Assembly: GCA_036426205.1 (NCBI GenBank)
Contig: CM071568.1
Span: forward strand, 215,803,245 to 215,867,244
Source: Ascaphus truei
Lineage: Eukaryota > Chordata > Amphibia > Anura > Ascaphidae
Direction of reading: 5' to 3'
DNA length: 64,000 nt
The translations under genes were made by a program, and so were the position numbers. Below, in pieces: positions 22,726-32,380 of the stretch. The notes beneath the pieces are model-generated. The model worked only from the letters and a program-made list of their open reading frames with translations. It did no database searches and was not told where the DNA came from. Each line of letters begins with the position of its first letter. Positions within the stretch are counted from its first letter, which is position 1.

Positions 22726-24276
22726 TCAGTTCCTCATTATACTTTTATCGAGAAATCTTGTTTTGAGGAACTTAGATTGTATATCAAATTCCTCAACCTT
22801 GGAGTCATTTCTCTTTAGTCTTAGAAACTGGTTAAAGGGAATGTTCTGAACCCATCTTTTATCATGACAGCTAAGAGGGTCAAGATAAGAATTTACGTTA
22901 GTAGCTTTGAAGTGTGTTTTGGTCTGAACTGTATTGGATTCAATATATATTTCCAAATCGAGGAAATTAATGCTAACTGGACTGTTAACACCACTAAATT
23001 TTAGATTGAATTGATTTGCATTTAGTTGATCAACAAATCCAAGATAGGATTCCTCAGTTCCCTCCCACACAATGATGATGTCATCGATATATCTCCTCCA
23101 CAGCCTCAGCTGTGGAGGAGAACATCGAAATACCTCAAGCGACTCCCACAGTCCCATATATAGGTTAGCGAACGATGGGGCAAACGTAGTCCCCATCGCC
23201 GTCCCCAAGATTTGTAAAAAATAAAGGGAATCAAACATAAAATAATTGTGACCCAAAATGAATTCAATTGATGTGAGAATAAAATCAATTTGGGTTATAG
23301 GTAATAATTGTGGGTTCATAAGAAAATATCTTGTTGCCTCTATACCTTTTTGGTGGGGGATGCTTGTGTATAGTGCTTGCACATCTAAAGTGGCTAATCT
23401 ACAACTATCATTCCAAACAAAATTATCCAAAACCTGTAAAACCATAGTGGTGTCTTTAAGGTGAGATGGAAGTGATGTGACTAGTGATTGTAGGTAAAAA
23501 TCAATATATGTGGACAAATTAGATGTAATAGAATCGATTCCTGAAATAATAGGGCGTCCAGGTGGTGAAGTGAGGGATTTGTGAATCTTGGGGATGTAGT
23601 AAAAAATAGGGACTGTGGGTGTCTCAATGAGTATATATTCATATTCTGACTTAGACAAAATTCCAGTTACAAGAGCCTCAGTCAAATGTTTTTTAATGAG
23701 TCCCAAATATTCTCGAGTTGGATCTCTCTCTAAAGAAACATAGGTGGTTTTATCCTCCAAAATGCGATAAGCCTCTTTAAAATAGTCCTCTTTATCCAAG
23801 AGGACTATTCCACCCCCTTTGTCAGCTGACCTCAAGACAATATCTGGGTTGGCTTTCAGGGTATTTATACTTTTACGTTCCTCCCAGGTAAGGTTAGAAT
23901 AGTGTTTGGAGGATCTTTTTTTACACATTTCTTTAAAGTCCCTTTCCACCATTTTACCAAATAGGTCAATATTATGTCCTCTAGAGGCATATGGGTAGAA
24001 GACTGAATTGGGCTTAAATCCTGTATGAAGGTAACCACTGAAATTGACAAAATCTGGGTCACTTTCTCTTAAAAGGGCTTCAAGGTCCTCAATTAGTGCT
24101 ACATCTTCGATATCATGCTCTATAGGTTTTTTAATTTGAGTGTTAGCTAGTTTGTCACCAGAGCTACTAAAATGACGCTGTAATGTCATTTTCCTCAAAT
24201 ATTTTTGAAGGTCAATGTATAGATCAAACTCTTTCGCATCCCTTGTGGGTGCAAAGGTGAGCCCTTTCTTTAGCAC
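22726..24276 (-). CDS. PLE-A ORF2: Penelope-type reverse transcriptase
   Basis: The recognisable frame reads from KKGLTFAPT to a stop at 22726 (516 codons). RT landmarks in order: ADKGGGIVLL, YIPKIHKSLTSPPGRPIISG, TLDVQALYTSI (catalytic Asp of motif A), LGTAMGTTFAPSFANLY, and RRYIDDIII (motif C, catalytic DD, about residue 395). This set is typical of Penelope-like RTs, which are related to telomerase RT. There is no ATG at the N-terminus; the first GTG (24276) is inside conserved sequence. The frame stays open upstream through GIFNLSS to at least 24486, overlapping ORF1 in the -1 frame. The C-terminal stop is caused by a one-base loss; the sister copy continues into linker and GIY-YIG. Confidence 0.85.
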   Translation of the reverse strand: MLKKGLTFAPTRDAKEFDLYIDLQKYLRKMTLQRHFSSSGDKLANTQIKKPIEHDIEDVALIEDLEALLRESDPDFVNFSGYLHTGFKPNSVFYPYASRGHNIDLFGKMVERDFKEMCKKRSSKHYSNLTWEERKSINTLKANPDIVLRSADKGGGIVLLDKEDYFKEAYRILEDKTTYVSLERDPTREYLGLIKKHLTEALVTGILSKSEYEYILIETPTVPIFYYIPKIHKSLTSPPGRPIISGIDSITSNLSTYIDFYLQSLVTSLPSHLKDTTMVLQVLDNFVWNDSCRLATLDVQALYTSIPHQKGIEATRYFLMNPQLLPITQIDFILTSIEFILGHNYFMFDSLYFLQILGTAMGTTFAPSFANLYMGLWESLEVFRCSPPQLRLWRRYIDDIIIVWEGTEESYLGFVDQLNANQFNLKFSGVNSPVSINFLDLEIYIESNTVQTKTHFKATNVNSYLDPLSCHDKRWVQNIPFNQFLRLKRNDSKVEEFDIQSKFLKTRFLDKSIMRN

Positions 24277-24338
24277 CTGAAAGAGATGGTGATCTATAGT
24301 GAGCGAAGATAGGTTAAATATCCCGCTAGCGATTAATG

Positions 24339-25529
24339 TTAGTGACTCAGGGATCCCCTCTTTGTGGGCGGGCTTTCTCCCTCCTCTCTTACCTCGTCTG
24401 AGTATCCCCTTTTGCGGTTCACTTTTGTCAGGGGATTTGAGGGAGGGTTGTCTAGATCCCAGCTCGGTCTTTTGAGCTTGTTTTTTGTTGTTTTCTGAAA
24501 AAAACAGTCATTATTATCATCATTCTCACTGACACTTCCTTTACCTCTTAGTTTTGAGAATTTGTTAGAAACCGGGATATCAAATTCTATATGTTTGTCT
24601 TCCTTAGGAGTATGTTGTTCTCTCCTTGGATGTTTATATTTATGTTTGATATCATTTGGCTTCCCATTTTTGCCCACTGTTGACCAATTATCACTATGGC
24701 GTCTCTCTCTATATTTGTATTGTTGATAGGGCCCTTCCTTAGAGTGATCTTTCTTGTTCTCATAGTGTGGTCTTTTTGAATTTTTATTCATTTTATTGGC
24801 TTTCTCATTATTCTGAGGATTTTTTAGAGATTTATTGGTTTTTGGAATGGCACCGGATCGATTTTGATCCTTTTTCATTGGTTCTATTTTAGATGGATTT
24901 GTGCTAACTGACTTTTGTGGAGTCTGATCATGTAAGGTTATATCCTTATTAGCACTTTTGACTATTTTGTCTTTCCAATCTTTTTGCCTGTTCTCCAAGT
25001 AATCAATTTTATCTCTAAGGAATTTTTTATTTTTCCTCAACATGATCCCTTTCTCATGTTTTTTCAGTTTCCCCACCATATCTTCTACCAGTTTTGGCAG
25101 CCCCTCTAGTGTTGGCAAACTGATAATTTCCGTCTTGACCTTATCAATTTTGACGGACAATTCTTGTAGTTCCTTTTTCCTCTCTCCCATAAGGAGTTTA
25201 ACGAGGTTAATGGAACTAATCTCAAGAATTTCTTCCCAGATGGCTAAAAAAGCTGGATTTTCATTGCCATACGTGGGTTTAATTAACAGTCGCAACCCTC
25301 TAGGGATCCTTTTATGCTTAATATATTCTTCAAAGGATACAAGTTCCCAAAATGCCTTAGTTTCTTGCTCCAACAATTTTGTAAGGGCAAGTACTAATGA
25401 GGGTAAATCAGTGGAATCATCTTCCAAATTGACATCATCACAAAACATTTGACCTACTAACGCACTTCTATTGTTCCTATTATCCAAACTAGACAAAAAT
25501 AAGGTGGTGAAATCAAGTGGTACAGCCAT
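24339..25529 (-). CDS. PLE-A ORF1: coiled-coil, basic protein of unknown function
   Basis: 396 codons. The start is an ATG in good context (AAGATGG) at 25529. The N-terminal ~120 residues contain a segment conserved with the PLE-B ORF1 (YIKHKRIPRGLR, then a W-x(8)-SSINLVKLLM-like stretch). Residues about 115-190 are K/E/L-rich with heptad-like spacing, a probable coiled coil. Residues about 200-330 are very basic and low in complexity (N, K, R, H), suited to RNA binding. The tail is acidic then basic and ends at TAA (24339). Role unknown. By analogy with ORF1 proteins of other non-LTR retroelements it may package element RNA. Its 3' end overlaps the ORF2 reading frame. Confidence 0.75.
   Translation of the reverse strand: MAVPLDFTTLFLSSLDNRNNRSALVGQMFCDDVNLEDDSTDLPSLVLALTKLLEQETKAFWELVSFEEYIKHKRIPRGLRLLIKPTYGNENPAFLAIWEEILEISSINLVKLLMGERKKELQELSVKIDKVKTEIISLPTLEGLPKLVEDMVGKLKKHEKGIMLRKNKKFLRDKIDYLENRQKDWKDKIVKSANKDITLHDQTPQKSVSTNPSKIEPMKKDQNRSGAIPKTNKSLKNPQNNEKANKMNKNSKRPHYENKKDHSKEGPYQQYKYRERRHSDNWSTVGKNGKPNDIKHKYKHPRREQHTPKEDKHIEFDIPVSNKFSKLRGKGSVSENDDNNDCFFQKTTKNKLKRPSWDLDNPPSNPLTKVNRKRGYSDEVREEGESPPTKRGSLSH
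24480..24486 (-). promoter_or_regulatory. Candidate -1 ribosomal frameshift heptamer A AAA AAC
   Basis: On the minus strand the ORF1 codons read ACA AAA AAC AAG, placing a canonical X XXY YYZ slippery heptamer (A AAA AAC) in the correct phase. Reading -1 from here I find no stop through KKQAQKTELG, RRGKRGGRKP and SGIFNLSS into the conserved RT N-terminus, and no ATG on the way. ORF1 itself continues 46 more sense codons beyond the site to its TAA. A downstream pseudoknot was not evaluated. Confidence 0.5.
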
Positions 25530-25904
25530 CTTATTTTCTAAGTGGTATCACAATACAATAGAAAAATACAATTGATAAAAAAGCCCCTCAGTAAAAGGTC
25601 TCTCAAATGTAAAATAAAAGCACTTATACACAATTAATTGATAATTATTATAACGCAAAATACAGTCTTATCTATGCAGCTAAAAAATCCAGGGGAGAAA
25701 AAGTAAACCAAAGTCCCAAGTCCAACTGAATGAATCTGGAAACAGTTCTTTATCTTGAAAGTAAAGTGCAGGATTTTCAGCGCTCGTGCTGCAGTTGTTT
25801 TGATAGGATTAATCCCTGTGCTGCACGTGCATGGAGCGTCTCCCCAAGAGCTCCCACTTCAGAGGTGATCCCCCCTCGAAGGGGGGGAGGACACCCTGAG
25901 AAAC
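25530..25904 (-). other. PLE-A leader / 5' untranslated region
   Basis: Non-coding stretch between the terminal repeat of the upstream copy and the ORF1 ATG. It contains GCGCTCGTGCTGCAG and a G/C palindrome CCCCCCTCGAAGGGGGGG near 25869. A piece of it (25757-25800) recurs on the plus strand at 28070-28113. Confidence 0.6.
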
Positions 25905-26352
25905 AGAGAAGAAAAAAATGCACAAGAGCGCACAAGGGAAAGGATTAGTATTAATTTATTAAAACAAACACACAAACAGCTGAGGGGATCCAACCCCTCC
26001 TCAGCTCAACGGATTAGCTGCCTAGAAATATAAAAACCATATATATGGTCTCTAAACATATACAAATCTAACACAGTAAACCATACACAACATAAGAAAA
26101 AACACACAATCAATGTAAAATAAACAAAGAAAGTATTAACAGCCCAAGGGAGTTAGGGTTAAAACCGCCATAGAGAGCTATAATACTGCTGACAGGGGGA
26201 AACGAACACTCACACTGAGGCAGAGAAGGGGGACCTCTGATGACCGTATAAAATCCGGATCACGGCATCAAGGAAGAATGGAAACAGCCGCCTCTGGAGC
26301 CTCAGGCAAGCTCCGTTTCAGCCTCTCAGCAAACACGCGCAGGATGACCTGT

Positions 26353-26399
26353 CGTGACCTCTACGCGTTTCGCACCACGTGCTTCGTCAGGAGGTCACG
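26353..26399 (-). ncRNA. Hammerhead ribozyme motif in second PLE copy
   Basis: Same sequence and fold as 21441-21487: 9-bp stem I (CGTGACCTC / GAGGTCACG), CTGACGA, stem II GCAC/GTGC, GAAAC, palindromic ACGCGT. Its position at the junction side of two head-to-tail copies is where cleavage would release unit-length RNA. Confidence 0.8.
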
Positions 26400-26871
26400 T
26401 ACAGCGTCATCTGCGCGTATTTGTAGGAAAAAGGGAATCAGTTAGGACGGCCCCCTTTTGACGCCAAACCCAATGCCCTTAGAATGCCAGTAGTATGTTT
26501 AAAGTGATGCTACCTCTTTCCCTTGCAATGTCATGTGTTACAGCGGTCACGTGTTGCAGGTTTAACGGACACATATACGAATCCGAACCTGCAATGCTTA
26601 CATGGACATGAACATAACATAACTTGAGATCATCAACTTATATATATACACTGAATTAGAGCCAAAACAAATTTATATTTTACATATTAATTGCACATAA
26701 TAAGACTATATTTCATCTTTAAAATACCCAATAAATTAAAATTGATACATATAGTGCTTTAATTAAAACATATAATGTTAATACATATACCATAAAAATG
26801 AGAGACAGATATAATATTAAACAATTAATGAAAATGAAGATGAAATAAAACATACATTTAAGCCAAAAAAT

Positions 26872-27216
26872 TTATCTCAAAAATGGAGTAAGCTCAATAA
26901 GTTCATTAAAACCAATAGGATGTCTAGTTTGCATTTCATAGATCCAATACTGTTCACGTTTTAATAGATGATTATCTCTATTGCCTTGTCTGCTGTTCAT
27001 TTGGATATGTTCAAGCCCTTTAAATGTAATGCAACTGGGGTCATTGTTGTGGATCTCTTTAAAGTGTTTTAAAAGTGGTGTAAGCGGCATACCTTTAGCT
27101 GTACTTTTCGGTATGTTTTTTACGTTTCTCAAATGTTCTAACATACGCATTTTCAGTGGCCGTTTTGTCTTGCCAATGTACTGTAAATTACAGTTACACT
27201 GCAAGACGTAAACCAC
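26872..27216 (-). CDS. GIY-YIG endonuclease domain of Penelope-like element (partial)
   Basis: The open frame begins just downstream of the cysteine-rich linker and carries VYVLQCNCNLQYIGKTKRPL, a GIY-YIG-type core (here VYVL...QYIGKT) with the downstream Arg in KMRMLEHLRN. Further conserved positions are FKEIH, the FKGLEHI stretch, and a C-terminal RGNRDNHLLKREQYWIY motif containing the conserved Glu and Asn region. It ends FNELIELTPFLR then stop. In Penelope-like elements this domain nicks target DNA to prime reverse transcription. It is truncated: the RT part of this copy is absent or moved. The GIY-YIG domain looks intact. Confidence 0.85.
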   Translation of the reverse strand: MVYVLQCNCNLQYIGKTKRPLKMRMLEHLRNVKNIPKSTAKGMPLTPLLKHFKEIHNNDPSCITFKGLEHIQMNSRQGNRDNHLLKREQYWIYEMQTRHPIGFNELIELTPFLR

Positions 27217-27283
27217 ATGCGTAGTCTGACAGTTAATGAAACTATTGGTGTTGTAACTCCGCTTAGTGGCACAAGACGTGACT

Positions 27284-28113
27284 GTATAGATGGGTTCAGA
27301 ACATTCCCTTTAACCAGTTTCTAAGACTAAAGAGAAATGACTCCAAGGTTGAGGAATTTGATATACAATCTAAGTTCCTCAAAACAAGATTTCTCGATAA
27401 AAAGTATAATGAGGAACTGATAGATTCCTCAATAAAGAAACTGGAAAAAATAGAAAGGAAATCACTGATGAAATATAATAAAAATAAGAGGGACAAAAGT
27501 AAAAATACAAAAATCCCTGCTTTTATAACTCAGTTCAGTGACATGCATAATGGGGTCAGGAAAATCTTAAAAAAACACTGGGGAATACTGAAAATGGACC
27601 CTGTATTGGGCCCTCAGTTAAATTCACAACCTGGGATAGTGTTTAAACGTGCGCCAAATATAAAAAACATGTTGGCCCCAAGCCAAATCACCAGAAAAGC
27701 CATCGCATCTGGTGACATCAAAGATCGCTTGGGTATTAAAGGCACATATAAATGTGGGAAGTGCAAGGCATGTAAACATATCTGTAAAGGAAATACAGTC
27801 ACGTCTTGTGCCACTAAGCGGAGTTACAACACCAATAGTTGTGTGGGAGGGAACTGAGGAATCCTATCTTGGATTTGTTGATCAACTAAATGCAAATCAA
27901 TTTAATCTAAAATTTAGTGGTGTTAACAGTCCAGTTAGCATTAATTTCCTCGATTTGGAAATATACATTGAATCCAATACAGTTCAGACCAAAACACACT
28001 TCAAAGCTACTAACGTAAATTCTTATCTTGACCCTCTTAGCTGTCATGACAAAAGATGGGTTCAAACAACTGCAGCACGAGCGCTGAAAATCCTGCACTT
28101 TACTTTCAAGACT
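27284..28113 (+). pseudogene. Inverted, reordered PLE fragments
   Basis: Three plus-sense pieces of the same element. Piece 1 (about 27288-27838) runs from RWVQ/NIPF through the cysteine linker to KRSYNTNS and is open from 27468. Piece 2 (27839-28066) encodes WEGTEESYLGFVD...SCHDKRWVQ, which in the parent lies immediately upstream of piece 1. Piece 3 (28070-28113) is leader sequence matching 25757-25800. All are opposite in orientation to the adjoining copy. Piece 2 differs from PLE-A by at least one silent base (GAC against GAT), so it is not an exact duplicate. The arrangement suits inversion by twin priming plus template switching, or misassembly. Confidence 0.75.
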
Positions 28114-28710
28114 CCTGAGAGACTGCAGGTTTAAAAGGCAGGAAGTGGCTTACACAAGCTGAGTTCGTTTTTCCCCAGGAGGGTAGAGAGGCTTCTCTCA
28201 GCCAGGAAGGAAGCTGTTCTGGTTCCCCAAGTTGCTCTCCTGCTGGGATCCCCAACCCAGGATAAAGACTACTACGAGCTGGACACAGCCTGCTCTCCTG
28301 AACCATCATGCCGGTTTGCTGTTGAAGCTGCAAGGAGACCTTGGGATAGGAATCCCCTACAATAGAGATAAGCAACCAATGAGACTTGTTTGAATAGGAT
28401 AGTATATGTTTTGGGCTGGAAACCAGTTCAGCTGGCCAGCGCTGTTAGAAAGGGCCACAGCAAAGTTTAGTTAGTTTCCCTATAGGGAATAAGTTTTTAT
28501 TTTATGCTTTTGTTTTCTTAAAGGCACAGTGTACCCATGGTTTAAGTGGCTTGGGGAAAAATAAACTGTTGAGGGCTGAGTACCCCTTGTGTGTGTATAC
28601 ACGTGTTTCTCCCCATTTTATACAAATTTAACCCTAGAAGACTGTGTCAGGAAGAGCCTGGGCAAACGGCAGCGCTACACAAAGGGAGCCGTTTGTCACA
28701 ATATATAAAA
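28105..28710 (+). mobile_element. LTR-like dispersed repeat, opposite orientation to 7056-7860
   Basis: 28105-28370 matches the reverse complement of 7085-7770. Beyond that, CTTAAAGGCACAGTG, an AATAAA signal at 28560, and a tail ending GCCGTTTGTCACA suggest the rest of an LTR with a polyadenylation site. The 5' edge is not clear because it runs into the PLE fragment. Confidence 0.45.
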
Positions 28711-29655
28711 TTGTCCCTTATTTCATTGAATTATCCGATTGTGCAGGAAAGGTCTGTCGGGACGCATAATTGTCCCATATTTTAGTGCCATGATGTGAAA
28801 TGCCTTAACTTAAAATTACTGTAATGAAATCAGTCATAAAAACATATTACTAAAATAATAAATTTAGGACACTGCCTGGTCATCTCATAATATCATGAAA
28901 ACCTATAATACCCCTATAGATATTACTTTTTCTCCCACTGCTACTTGTTAGTTCAGTACATGTCTTTCCCCGCCCAGCCAAGAGCAGAGATGATAAAAAT
29001 GAAAGCGAAAGATACCTTTCAGCTCGACGCATTTGTAAATCATTCATCACTCATTATGATGTCACAGTTTCATACTGGATTTCGGCGTCCCGTATTATAG
29101 AAACTTAGATGTGGCAACTCTACTGTGTACACACCTGAACACCCCAAATTATTTAAATTAGTTTGATTTGGGGCGACTGAATCTTTCCAAGGAAGCTGAT
29201 TACATGGATAAGTTATTGAACAAAAAATTCCGGGTGTGTTACAGCCCATTTTAATGTACCTTTTGTCAAACACCAAGTAATTGCTAAGACAAAATAGTTA
29301 ACTGACATCCCATTAGTTCCATCCAGACCCATAAGGGATTTCTGAATCATGCTGTTAAATCAGCTTCAATTTTTGAAAATGGTTTGACATCAAGTGCCGG
29401 CTACTCATGACTCAGGTTACATTTCTTTAGAAACTTCTCATTTACCACAAAAACTTTGGGCCTTCCTCTATTAAGTAAGCTACAGACATAGCATGATTTA
29501 TGTTCGACCGTTGCGCTAAAGTGTGCTATGGGCACTTTGTCCGAACCTCATCCGCAGCTTCATCACACTGAGCCGCACAGACCTCGTATAAGTTCTGCAG
29601 AGTATTGCAAACAACGCTAAAACTCAATTTTCCCCATACATGACACACTCGCTTC
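28711..29655. other. No gene recognised
   Basis: No ORF, RNA gene or clear repeat edge seen. Unremarkable AT-rich sequence. Confidence 0.5.
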
Positions 29656-30424
29656 TGTAAGGAATTGGGAAGCGCGTCCTCCGCGGCGCACTCCCAGCTT
29701 ACCTGCTGCTTTGTGCATCCCCGCTGTTTACACAGTGTGTGCGCTCACGGAAGACCCTTTTAGACGTCGCAGAGTCTGGCTCTGCCCCTGCTTACGCTGC
29801 GCGTCTGCATTGCGCGGCGCGCACACATGACACGTGTGTACCACTCCCCAGCTGTGCGGCAACACCCTCATCATGCTTACCTGTCTCCTGCACCACTCCA
29901 CCTATCCCTGACTCCGCTGAGGCCGCACCTCCACTGCTCCCCTCTCTTTCATTGGTCCTGTTCTCCCATTTATGGTCAGCTGTGCCACTTGCACTTTGGC
30001 GGAGCATAGTTCCAGTTGCATTGTTCTCCCACTTCCTGGTTCCTAGCCTTGCCTTGCCTTGTCTCCCGTTGCCTTGCTTTTTCAGATTGATCTCCTGTGT
30101 ACCGACCCGGCTTGACCCTTGGACTCCGCACCTCTGGCTTACTGACCCCGGCTTATCTCTGACCTTCCGCATCTCTCCAACCCTGACCACGGCATATGGG
30201 CTTCTACGATCCTACTGGCTTTAAGCCCTGACCACAGCAATCGGACTCTGACTTCTAATGGCTCCTAGCTCTGACCATGGCAAGTATCAAGACTAATCGA
30301 ACCTCTCCAATCTTGACCCGGCTACCTCGACCATCCACTCTCCAGACATGCCCCGTGGCTGTGGGTGGTGTTTCTACCCATTCCCACCTCAGTACCGGTT
30401 GTTTGTGGTGAGTACAGCACTACA
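29656..30424 (+). mobile_element. Solo LTR (TGTAAGGAAT family)
   Basis: Starts TGTAAGGAATTGGG and ends GTGAGTACAGCACTACA. The flanking 5-mers GCTTC (29651-29655) and GCTGC (30425-30429) match at four of five bases. The interior is C-rich with runs of CTGACC/GACCCGG typical of this LTR group and shares the 3' signature CCCACCTCAGT...TTTGTGGTGAG. The open frames inside it are chance. Confidence 0.8.
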
Positions 30425-32230
30425 GCTGCAAGCAGCTGAAAAAACATGGGGGGACATAGACGCAAACCACGAGACCCAGGAGAAAGTAAATGACGTTATA
30501 CCTGTACCATATATATATTTTTTATCAATAAAAAAAATGTTTTGAAGCTGTCTTTTTTAACTTTATGCTTTAAATCTTGCATTTCTCTGTGAAAGAATAA
30601 CCCAACAGGATTAGAACCCATAACTACTCTGGCTCTAGAAGTGTGAGCTAAATAAACTGCTGGGTAGCACCACTGTCTATTACCATATCTCCAAGGGATA
30701 TCTCTATTGTAGAACTCTGATAAGGATTGTAACCTTGAAAGGACTTCAAGCACAAAGTAATATCTGTACTGAGGGCCATGAGTTACTGAGGCCACGTGAG
30801 ATTAAATAAAACACAGGTTTCCTGACACACACAAGTAAAATCAAGGTGAAGCACAGCAAATACAGATGCAGAGAGAACATAATATAGCAAAGTGACTTGG
30901 TCTCTTGAGTTAATACTTCTAATCTTCTAAAGAATTGAGACAGTGGGCCATATTTAAGAAGCCGTGTTCTGCCATAATGCACATTTGATGGTGGAATACT
31001 GTACATTATAGGCTAAAGCTGTTAAATTCTGGGTATTATTGAAATTCCCGCTCTCTGATTGGTTAAAATTCCAGGCATTATTCAATCAGTAATGACCCAG
31101 CGTTTTTGCACCTAGCCAAGTTTTTATTTTCAGCCTATCAGCTTCCAGTTGTCAGAGCAGCTCTCAGACAGGGGAGGTGATTGGGCAGGAGGCAGCAATA
31201 TGTGTGTATGTGTGTAGATATAGATAACTGCAGTGAGTGTATGTAGGAGGTGCTTTAATGTATTTACAATATTATTTTAATAAAACATCTATATAACTAA
31301 CTATACATGTGTCTATATTATTTATGAAAAGCAGCCTAAATTTAGCTTATAATAGTAATAATCACCTCAGAACATGGCATTACTGTAAAGAAACCTGTCA
31401 GCTTGGACTGCTGCTTTAAATATACTTTACATTGCCATTAGCATATCTCCTAGGGTAGCTCAACTGTGCTCCTTTTCAGCACACTCTCCCTAATTTATTG
31501 GGAGGGAGGTTGAGAATTAAATAAATAAAAATAAATAAAATAAAAGCCTGCTGAGGTTTTGTCTAAAGCTATTAGCATGAAGCCGAGTTTTTATTTAATT
31601 TTTATACAACTCCCTTTAGTTTATATCCACATCTAATGGTTTCATGGTTCAGTGGAGTATTTAGTTTGTTTTGTTTTTTTTGCCTCAATAATTCAGTCTG
31701 TGAGAGTGTGCTTTGCATTATCAATGCTATTCAATTCCCTTTTGATAGAATAAATGATACACAGGTTTCTTGGTTTGAACTGATACCTGATTTCATATCA
31801 GCATTTATCGTCAAGTGACATATATGAATGAAAATAGACTAACTAGAGAAACGGGAGGAAATACGTATGGTTTCAGAACATTTCAGTATTTATCTATCTT
31901 ACCTTTTCTGCTTTCTTGGACACATGTACCTCTAGGAGCTCACTGCGCATATCCAGAGTTATTTGATTTTATTATGAGAATGTGTAATGGCTGATTGTCT
32001 GGTTGCTGCAGAAGCTTCCCTCCAAGAGGGCCAACTAAATAGGAAAATTGATTAACACCAGCAGTCTAGTCAGAAATGCATTTAGAATTACATTAATGTT
32101 ATATGATGTTAACTTGTTCCCCTGGCATAAATCCATTCTTCTTTAAAAAAATAAATAAATGCTATAGATTAATGGCAACAATTTAATTCCTTCCCAGTAC
32201 GCTTTTTAGGGTTCTGAAACGTAACAGGCG
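30425..32230. other. No gene recognised
   Basis: AT-rich DNA with short homopolymers and an (AAATA)n-like patch near 31518-31543. No exon-like structure with flanking splice sites was convincing. Confidence 0.5.
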
Positions 32231-32380
32231 AGAATGCCACAGTCATAGGATTCCAAGGAGTGACTGTAATGCCACAGAATGCCACAGTCATAGGATTCCA
32301 AGGAGTGACTGTAATGCCACAGAATGCCACAGTCATAGGATTCCAAGGAGTGACTGTAATGCCACAGAATGCCAAAACAA
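32231..32380 (+). repeat. 45-bp minisatellite, three exact units plus a partial
   Basis: AGAATGCCACAGTCATAGGA recurs at 32231, 32276 and 32321, each unit followed by TTCCAAGGAGTGACTGTAAT, with a fourth partial unit from 32366. Units appear identical, so the expansion is recent. A 45-bp unit keeps reading frame on every strand. Each unit has internal dyad symmetry (CAGTCA...TGACTG), so it could fold. Confidence 0.95.

Larger units (their letters stand above)
21005..25904 (-). mobile_element. Penelope-like retroelement PLE-A (GIY-YIG type)
   Basis: Sense order on the minus strand: leader (25530-25904), ORF1 (25529-24339), RT ORF2 in the -1 frame (from about 24486 to 22726), a linker and GIY-YIG region broken by small indels (22725 to about 21960), then a ~950-bp non-coding terminal region with a hammerhead. 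The terminal region 21005-22360 recurs upstream in sense (25905-27283). This head-to-tail arrangement of terminal sequence is typical of Penelope-like elements. Elements with C-terminal GIY-YIG are known in fish and amphibians (for example Neptune), but I cannot place the subfamily without a tree. The part below about 22.74 kb has the same indel-rich quality as 14.1-21.05 kb. Confidence 0.85.
25905..27283 (-). mobile_element. Second, 5'-truncated Penelope-like copy (terminal region plus GIY-YIG)
   Basis: Collinear with 21005-22360 but cleaner. In the minus sense it starts within the linker (ACAGTCACGTCTTGTGCC, 27283), runs through an intact GIY-YIG frame, then a hammerhead (26353-26399) and the terminal region, and abuts the PLE-A leader at 25904/25905. 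The two copies are thus head-to-tail with no spacer. Its sense 5' edge meets an inverted fragment. Confidence 0.85.

Noticed and set aside
28105..28710. Functional gene with polyadenylation signal at 28560
   Set aside because: The segment is a dispersed repeat related to 7056-7860; the signal is probably that of an LTR.
32231..32380. Possible CRISPR-like array
   Set aside because: Contiguous tandem units without spacers, in eukaryotic DNA.
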